This document shows positions 53,509 to 58,362 of a stretch of DNA of 58,362 nt, one piece after another. Below the pieces are notes generated by a model. It worked only from the letters and a program-made list of their open reading frames with translations. It did no database searches and was not told where the DNA came from. Origin of the DNA: Marisediminicola senii (GTDB lineage: Bacteria > Actinomycetota > Actinomycetes > Actinomycetales > Microbacteriaceae); NCBI RefSeq assembly GCF_011057645.1, contig NZ_JAALGE010000013.1, positions 1 through 58,362 on the forward strand, written 5' to 3'. Position 1 is the stretch's first letter. The number at the start of each line of letters is the position of its first letter. The position numbers and the translations under genes were made by a program.

Positions 53509-54456
53509 CTAGACCCGCACGTCGCCGATGCGCTCGAGCGCGTCGACCACCAGTGCCCAGAACCGCTCGCGGTCGAGGGCGGTCGCGGCGTGCGTCGTAC
53601 AGCCAGCGGGCGCGGGCGAGCGGAAGTCGGCGACCGTCATGCCGAGGGTGAGCGTTCCGGTGAGCTCGACGTCGATCGGCACCGGAACCACCGTCATCAC
53701 CGACGGGTCGATCACCAGGGCGACCGCGCACGGGTCGTGCACCGGCGGGTGCTCGAATCCCTGCTGGTCGCGGTAGGTCTCGCCGAAGAAGTCGAGCAGC
53801 TCCACCACGAAGCGCGCCGGCCCGGTGTCGACCGCCGCGATCGCCGCGACCACCTCCGGGGTGGCGATGGCCTGGTGTGTCAGGTCGAGGCCCACCATCG
53901 TGACCTTCCACGACTCGTTGAAGACGATGTGCGCCGCCTCCGGGTCGATGACGATGTTGAACTCGGATGCCGCGCTCCAGTTTCCGCCGTGGTATCCACC
54001 CCCCATCAGCACGATCTCGCGCACCCGCTGCACGATGCGCGGCTCCTTTCGGGCGGCGATCGCGATGTTCGTGAGCGCGCCGGTCGGAACCAGCGTGATC
54101 GTGCCGGGCTCCGCCTCCATCACGGTGTCGATGATCAGGTCGACGGCGTGCCTGGCGTCGGGTTCGAGCGTCGGTTCGGGCAGGGCGGGCCCGTCGAGCC
54201 CGGATTCGCCGTGAATGGATGCCGCGACCTCCGCCACCCGCACGAGCGGCCGGTGCGCTCCCGCAGCGAACGGCACTCCGGTGACCCCGGCGATGCGGGC
54301 CACCGCCAGCGCATTGCGCGTCACCTTCTCGATGGTCTGGTTGCCGTGCACGGTGGTGACGGCGACCAGGTCGATGTCGGGATTGCCGTGCGCGAGCAGC
54401 AGCGCGATCGCGTCGTCATGCCCAGGGTCGCAGTCGAGGATGATCTTCGTCGCCAT
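53509..54456 (-). CDS. Inosine-uridine-type nucleoside hydrolase
   Basis: 315 residues. The calcium-binding signature IILDCDPGHDDAIALLLA is at the N-terminus. GALTNIAIAARKEP, IVLMGGGYHGGNWSAASEFNIVIDPEAAHIVF and VHDPCAVALVIDP complete the active site. It hydrolyses ribonucleosides to base and ribose. The ATG at 54456 is chosen to start directly at the conserved strand. It diverges from the SAH-hydrolase-like gene, with 47 bp between starts, so they may share regulation. Confidence 0.93.
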   Translation of the reverse strand: MATKIILDCDPGHDDAIALLLAHGNPDIDLVAVTTVHGNQTIEKVTRNALAVARIAGVTGVPFAAGAHRPLVRVAEVAASIHGESGLDGPALPEPTLEPDARHAVDLIIDTVMEAEPGTITLVPTGALTNIAIAARKEPRIVQRVREIVLMGGGYHGGNWSAASEFNIVIDPEAAHIVFNESWKVTMVGLDLTHQAIATPEVVAAIAAVDTGPARFVVELLDFFGETYRDQQGFEHPPVHDPCAVALVIDPSVMTVVPVPIDVELTGTLTLGMTVADFRSPAPAGCTTHAATALDRERFWALVVDALERIGDVRV

Positions 54457-54503
54457 GACGCGAGCATATATGAAACTCACATTCACTGGCGTAGTCTTCC
54501 GTC

Positions 54504-55691
54504 ATGGATGACACGACGACAGACCTGCTCGACCGCGGCCGCAACCGCATCGAATGGATCAGGTCGCGCATGCCGCTGCTCGCGGCCGTGCGGGCCGAGT
54601 TCGCCGGGAGCCAGCCATTCGCCGGGCATCGGATCGGCATGTCGCTGCACCTGGAACCCAAGACGGCGGTGCTGCTGGAGGCCCTGGCAGCAGGCGGCGC
54701 CGAGATCGTCGCGACCGGCAACCACGGCTCGACCCAGGACGACACCGTCGCCGTGCTGCGCGACCAGGGGATGACCGTGTTCGGCCGGCGCGACGACAGC
54801 ATCGACGAGCACCACGCCAACGTTGCGCGCGTGCTGGACGCTGCGCCCACCATGCTGCTCGACAACGGGGGAGACCTGGCCGCGGGAGTCATCGCGCGCG
54901 GAGCTGCCGCGGGCATCCTCGGCGGCACCGAGGAGACGACCTCCGGGGGCGACCGGTTGCGCAGCGAACTCGCGGGGCGCGTGCCGTTCCCCGTCTTCGT
55001 GATCAATGACAGCCTGCTCAAGGCCATCGGCGAGAACCGGCACGCGGTCGGCCAGTCGGTGGTCGAGAGCTTCATGCGTATCACCAACCTGATGATCCCG
55101 GGGCGCCGGTTCCTCGTCGCCGGCTACGGGTGGTGCGGCAGTGGCGTCGCCAGGTACCTGAGGGCGCTCGGCGGCAAGGTCGCCGTCGTCGAGGTAGACG
55201 AGCTCAAGGCCTTCGAGGCGGCGCTCGACGGGTTCCGGGTCGGCGGGATGCATGACCTCGCGGGGTGGGCCGACGTCGTCATCACGGCGACGGGGCGCCC
55301 CGGCATCGTCGGCGATGACGTCGTCGCGCTGCTGGGCGATGGCGCGATCCTCGCGAACTGCGGCCACTTTCCCTGGGAGATCGACGTCGCCGCCCTCAAG
55401 GCGGGCGCCGTGGCGGTGCGGGAGCTCGACGAGGCGATCGAGCGCATCGACCTCCCGGGCGGACGCCACGTCATCCTGCTCGCGAACGGGCGCATGGTGA
55501 ACCTCGCCGGCCGCGAGCCGAAGGGCAACTCGCTCGAGTCGATGGACCTCGGCTTCCTCCTGCAGGCCCTGTCGCTCGAGCGGGTCGCGACCGGTGCGGC
55601 ATCGCTCGCCCCGGGCGCGCAGCCGGTGCCCGACGACATCGACAGGCTCATCGCCCGGCGGATGCTCGCCGTGATGGGCGCGGAGCGATGA
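54504..55691 (+). CDS. Divergent S-adenosylhomocysteine-hydrolase-like protein
   Basis: 395 residues with the SAHH fold: HLEPKTAVLLEAL, ATGNHGSTQDD, GGTEETTSG and the NAD-binding Rossmann motif VAGYGWCGSGVA. Comparison with canonical SAHH shows His49, Glu144, Lys173 and Asn178 kept, but Asp131 is Asn121 here (LLDNGGD) and Asp190 is Glu177 (LLKAIGENRH). Cys195 is Val182. The protein ends at AVMGAER and lacks the C-terminal Lys/Tyr tail that caps NAD of the partner subunit. The substrate is probably altered. TAGTCT lies six bases before the ATG. It overlaps the IclR start (ATGA). Confidence 0.82.
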   Translation: MDDTTTDLLDRGRNRIEWIRSRMPLLAAVRAEFAGSQPFAGHRIGMSLHLEPKTAVLLEALAAGGAEIVATGNHGSTQDDTVAVLRDQGMTVFGRRDDSIDEHHANVARVLDAAPTMLLDNGGDLAAGVIARGAAAGILGGTEETTSGGDRLRSELAGRVPFPVFVINDSLLKAIGENRHAVGQSVVESFMRITNLMIPGRRFLVAGYGWCGSGVARYLRALGGKVAVVEVDELKAFEAALDGFRVGGMHDLAGWADVVITATGRPGIVGDDVVALLGDGAILANCGHFPWEIDVAALKAGAVAVRELDEAIERIDLPGGRHVILLANGRMVNLAGREPKGNSLESMDLGFLLQALSLERVATGAASLAPGAQPVPDDIDRLIARRMLAVMGAER

Positions 55692-56404
55692 CCGCCGAGG
55701 CCGCTCGCCCGGTTTCCGGCGATGGGGATGGACCGCCCGGCTATGCGGTGCCAGCGCTCGACAAGGCTCTCGACGTGCTCGAGCTCCTCGCAGAGCAGGG
55801 CGGCGGGCTCACGCAGGCCGAGGTCGCGGCCGCCGTCGGGCGGTCGGTCAGCCAGCTGTTCCGGGTGCTGCAGCGCCTCGAGCGGCGCGGCTGGATCTAC
55901 CGCGACGCGCAGTCCGGCCTATACCTGCTCTCGACCCGCATGTTCGACCTCTCCACTCGCCACCCGCCGCTGCGCGGCCTCACCGCGCTCGCGCTCGGCC
56001 CGATGCGCGACCTGGCAGAGGCGGTGCACCAGTCGTGCAACCTGAGCGTGCTCGACGCGAACCGGGTGCGGGTCATCGCTCAGGTCGAGAGCCCGTCGGA
56101 CTTCGGCTTCCGGGTGCGGGTAGGTGCGGAGTTCCCCGTCGAGACCACCGCGGCCGGTGCGGTACTCAGCGGCCAGGCCGCCGGGGGCTACCTGCGCCGC
56201 GACGACGCGATGCAGCCGGGCATCACCGACCTCGTCGTGCCGATCACCGGCACCGGCGGCGACACGGTCGCTGCCCTCACCGTTCCCTACATCGCCACCA
56301 GTTTCAGCCAGACCGGTGCCGGCGACGTGCTCGCGGCGCTCCTCGCGGCGGGCGACCTCATCTCTGGCCGACTACAGGGAATCCCCGACACCGCCACCCG
56401 GTAG
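55688..56404 (+). CDS. IclR family transcriptional regulator
   Basis: 238 residues. The N-terminal winged helix is VPALDKALDVLELLAEQGGGLTQAEVAAAVGRSVSQLFRVLQRLERRGWIYRD. The C-terminal effector domain has LRGLTALALGPMRDLAEAVHQSCNLSVLD and ends in the usual GAG-like helix, though somewhat short. It is co-translated with the SAHH-like gene and followed within ten bases by adenosine deaminase, so it probably regulates this nucleoside group. The effector is unknown. Confidence 0.9.
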   Translation: MTAEAARPVSGDGDGPPGYAVPALDKALDVLELLAEQGGGLTQAEVAAAVGRSVSQLFRVLQRLERRGWIYRDAQSGLYLLSTRMFDLSTRHPPLRGLTALALGPMRDLAEAVHQSCNLSVLDANRVRVIAQVESPSDFGFRVRVGAEFPVETTAAGAVLSGQAAGGYLRRDDAMQPGITDLVVPITGTGGDTVAALTVPYIATSFSQTGAGDVLAALLAAGDLISGRLQGIPDTATR

Positions 56405-56413
56405 ATTTGAGTC

Positions 56414-57532
56414 ATGACGACTCCAGCCGGGGACTTGTGCCTCCGAGGCGGCGCGAACATCAGCGCCCTCCCCAAGATATCCCTCCACGACCACCTCGAC
56501 GGGGGGCTGCGGCCCTCGACCATCGTGGAACTCGCTGCCGCCATCGACCTCGAGCTGCCCGAGACCGACGCCGGCGCCCTCGGCACCTGGTTCGCCGACC
56601 AGTCCGACTCCGGATCGCTCGTCGAGTACCTCAAGACCTTCGACGTGACGACAGCCGTCATGCAGACCACCGAGGGCCTCACCCGCGTCGCCCGCGAATT
56701 CGTGCAGGACCTCGCCGCCGACGGCGTCGTCTACGGCGAGATCCGCTGGGCCCCCGAGCAGCACCTCGCGCGCGGGCTCAGCCTCGACGCGGCCGTCGAG
56801 GCAGTGCAGGACGGCATCGAGGCCGGCATCGACGACGCACGTCACGAGGGCCGCAGCATCCGGGCGGGCCAGATCGTCTCGGCGATGCGCCACACCGACC
56901 GCAGCCTCGAGATCGCGCAGCTCGCCGTTCGCCACCGCAACGACGGCGTCGTCGGCTTCGACATCGCCGGGCCGGAAGCCGGCTTTCCGCCGAGCAACCT
57001 CCGCGCCGCATTCGACTACCTCGCGCAGAACCTCTTTCCGGCCACCGTGCACGCGGGCGAGGCCGACGGCATCGACAGCATCCGCAGTGCGCTGTTCGAC
57101 GGTCGAGCGCTGCGCCTCGGCCACGGCGTGCGCATCGCCGAAGACATCGAGGTCGACCGCGAGGACGCCGAGAACGCCTACGTGACCCTCGGCGGCGTCG
57201 CCCAGTGGGTGAAGGACCGCCAGATCACCCTCGAGCTCAGCCCGTCGTCGAACCTGCAGACCGGCGCGATCGCCGCGTGGGGAGACGAGCTGATCGACCA
57301 CCCGTTCGACCTGCTGTACCAGCTCGGCTTCCAGGTGACCGTCAACACCGACAACCGGCTGATGAGCGGCACCTCGCTCAGCCGCGAACTGAGCCTGCTC
57401 AGCGACACGTTCGGCTACGACCTCACCGACCTCGAGGTGTTCCAGCTGAACGCCGCCGCCGCGACGTTTTTGCCGCTCGAGGACCGCGAAGAGCTCTCGG
57501 ACATCATCAGCGCCGGCTTCGCGCAGGCATAA
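56414..57532 (+). CDS. add: Adenosine deaminase
   Basis: Deaminates adenosine or deoxyadenosine. 372 residues. Zinc ligands His25 and His27 are in ISLHDHLDGGLR. HAGEADG, LGHGVRI, SPSSNLQTGA and VTVNTDNRLMSGTSLSRE are the remaining active-site motifs and match actinobacterial Add proteins. TAGATT (56402-56407) ends six bases before the ATG and includes the IclR stop, so a leaderless promoter of its own is possible. The PTS IIA gene starts three bases after its stop. Confidence 0.94.
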   Translation: MTTPAGDLCLRGGANISALPKISLHDHLDGGLRPSTIVELAAAIDLELPETDAGALGTWFADQSDSGSLVEYLKTFDVTTAVMQTTEGLTRVAREFVQDLAADGVVYGEIRWAPEQHLARGLSLDAAVEAVQDGIEAGIDDARHEGRSIRAGQIVSAMRHTDRSLEIAQLAVRHRNDGVVGFDIAGPEAGFPPSNLRAAFDYLAQNLFPATVHAGEADGIDSIRSALFDGRALRLGHGVRIAEDIEVDREDAENAYVTLGGVAQWVKDRQITLELSPSSNLQTGAIAAWGDELIDHPFDLLYQLGFQVTVNTDNRLMSGTSLSRELSLLSDTFGYDLTDLEVFQLNAAAATFLPLEDREELSDIISAGFAQA

Positions 57533-57535
57533 CGG

Positions 57536-57982
57536 ATGCCGCTTCCAGAACTCACCGAGGACGGCGTCGTCACCGGGGCCGACGCCGCGGACTGGCGTGC
57601 CGCCGTGCGTGTCGCGGGTGCCGCACTCGTCGCGTCCGGGTCGTCGAAGCCCGGTTACGCCGACGAGATGATCCGCATGATCGAGGAGCACGGCCCCTAC
57701 GTCGTGATCGCCCCAGGCCTCGCCCTCGCGCATGCCAGGCCGGGCCCGCAGGTGCTCGCCGACGGCCTCGCCGTCGTCACCCTGAGCACCCCGGTCGCGT
57801 TCGGGCACCCGCACAACGACCCGGTCAGCGTCGTGCTGGGCCTCGCCATCACGTCGATCGAGGGGCACCTCGAGTCGATCGCCGAGATCGCGAACATCTT
57901 CAACGACTCCGACGCCATCGCCCGCATCGCTGCCGCGCCCGACGCGGCGACGGTCATCGACATCATGAGAGGCACCCGATGA
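57536..57982 (+). CDS. PTS EIIA component (fructose/ascorbate type)
   Basis: 148 residues. The phosphorylatable His66 lies in APGLALAHARPG. GVVTGADAADWRAAVRVAG and PVAFGHPHNDPVSVVLGLAI are also typical of the UlaC/mannitol-fructose IIA fold. It receives phosphate from HPr and passes it to IIB. The start lies 3 bp after add and the stop overlaps IIB by four bases, so the PTS pair is part of the adenosine deaminase transcript. Confidence 0.9.
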   Translation: MPLPELTEDGVVTGADAADWRAAVRVAGAALVASGSSKPGYADEMIRMIEEHGPYVVIAPGLALAHARPGPQVLADGLAVVTLSTPVAFGHPHNDPVSVVLGLAITSIEGHLESIAEIANIFNDSDAIARIAAAPDAATVIDIMRGTR

Positions 57983-58251
57983 AGATCGTCGCGATCTGCG
58001 GAGCCGGTATCGGCAGCTCCGGAATCCTCAAGGTCAACGCCGAGCGCGCCCTGCTCAAGCTCGGTATCGAGGCTGATGTCACGGCCGCCGACATCGGCAG
58101 CGTCACAGCCGCGGCCGCCGATGCGCAGATAATCCTCACCTCGGCCGAGTTCGTCGACGCGATCGGGTCGACCTTCGCCGACGTGATCGTGATCGAGAAT
58201 TACTTCGACAGCTCGGAGCTCGAGCAGAAGCTGCTGACCGCGCTGGGCTGA
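57979..58251 (+). CDS. PTS EIIB component (ascorbate/lactose type)
   Basis: 90 residues, a single IIB domain. The phosphorylated Cys7 is in IVAICGAGIGSSGILKVNAE. A Rossmann-like repeat TAADIGSVTAAAADAQIILTS follows. It resembles UlaB. No IIC membrane gene follows: the next 60 bp are repeats, and the strand then appears to carry the end of a minus-strand gene. The transporter channel must be elsewhere, or the pair has a regulatory role. Confidence 0.88.
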   Translation: MKIVAICGAGIGSSGILKVNAERALLKLGIEADVTAADIGSVTAAAADAQIILTSAEFVDAIGSTFADVIVIENYFDSSELEQKLLTALG

Positions 58252-58266
58252 CCCCGGCGTCCGGCT

Positions 58267-58313
58267 GGCGCCGCCGCACCCGCCGCCGCACCCGCCGCCG
58301 CACCCGCCGCCGC
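58267..58313. repeat. 12-bp tandem repeat after the PTS genes
   Basis: About four units of CCGCCGCCGCAC in tandem, the first and last slightly incomplete. It lies in the convergent intergenic region at the end of the window. Confidence 0.85.
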
Positions 58314-58362
58314 TAGGTCTGCGGCGTGCCCGCCCGCTGCGCCGCAATGGCCCGGCCGAGCG
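58313..58362 (-). CDS. Possible C-terminal end of a gene continuing beyond the window
   Basis: Reading inward on the minus strand, one frame gives LGRAIAAQRAGTPQT and a TAG stop. Third positions are nearly all G or C, like the neighbours. It would converge on the PTS genes. Only 15 codons are visible, so no product can be named, and it could be non-coding. Confidence 0.3.
   Translation of the reverse strand, partial: LGRAIAAQRAGTPQT

Noticed and set aside
58267-58313. GC-rich 12-bp iterons as a replication origin
   Set aside because: No DnaA boxes, AT-rich stretch or rep gene nearby; it resembles the other simple repeats found after genes in this window.
58347-58362. ATG at 58347 as the start of a PTS IIC gene
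   Set aside because: No ribosome-binding site is present, and the four codons visible (MARPS) do not show a membrane protein; the opposite strand reads as well.

Overview
The window is chromosomal DNA of a high-GC Gram-positive bacterium, most likely a member of the Microbacteriaceae (Actinomycetota). The evidence is strong G/C bias at third codon positions, the actinobacterial 6C RNA beside a reduced Tad pilus locus, a topoisomerase I with a Lys/Ala-rich tail, many 4-base ATGA stop/start overlaps, frequent GTG starts, and small proteins of Microbacteriaceae type (DUF7882-like, DUF4244). The assignment rests on recognition by eye, not on a database search. The first ~83 bases do not look genomic: they align to a degraded Illumina Nextera P5/i5 adapter, so the window probably starts at a contig edge.

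Layout. 84-3000: 5' end of a penicillin-binding protein gene cut off at the adapter, DUF4177 and RidA genes, then acetyl-CoA synthetase on the minus strand. 3156-6782: 6C RNA followed by a Tad-type pilus cluster (ATPase, one F-family membrane protein, pilin, TadE, TadE/G-like). 6927-14179: topA-tmk-holB-lipoprotein hydrolase, a TetR gene and tRNA-Thr(CGT). 14329-25365: DUF808, a mini-TetR/DUF7882 pair, redox enzymes, an AKR-TPP enzyme pair facing an FAH-cyclase pair, a Gfo/Idh oxidoreductase, nicotinamidase, an aldehyde dehydrogenase and a SpoU methyltransferase. 25426-29104: an ABC exporter with a 70-residue HTH regulator whose promoter lies inside a perfect 20+20-bp palindrome, and an MHS-type transporter. 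29309-33176: FMN-riboswitch-controlled ribD-ribE-ribBA-ribH ending in a 31-residue membrane peptide. 33235-38352: GNAT, trpS, xthA, BrkB and two small conserved proteins. 38434-42248: sdhCDAB on the minus strand, with the 3' end of sdhB duplicated four more times. 42419-44852: a glycosyltransferase and mannose-1-phosphate guanylyltransferase. 44863-57532: nucleoside uptake and salvage (two BMP lipoproteins, ABC ATPase, two permeases, cdd, deoA, nucleoside hydrolase, a divergent SAH-hydrolase-like protein, IclR regulator, adenosine deaminase). 57536-58251: PTS IIA and IIB without a IIC.

How the genes work together. 44863-53494 forms a coherent nucleoside system: lipoprotein receptors capture nucleosides, the ABC complex imports them, and cytidine deaminase and thymidine phosphorylase open pyrimidine salvage; the hydrolase and adenosine deaminase downstream extend it to other nucleosides. 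The rib genes form one translationally coupled, FMN-regulated operon. The sdh genes form one tightly packed complex II operon.

The least expected observations are: (a) gene 3' ends, including the stop codon, tandemly duplicated at four loci (15, 14, 19 and 75 bp units); (b) the SAH-hydrolase-like protein that has lost two catalytic aspartates and the C-terminal NAD-capping tail, placed next to adenosine deaminase and an IIC-less PTS pair; (c) the symmetric promoter/operator of the small HTH gene; (d) a recurrent TAGnnT-N6/7-ATG arrangement suggesting leaderless mRNAs.
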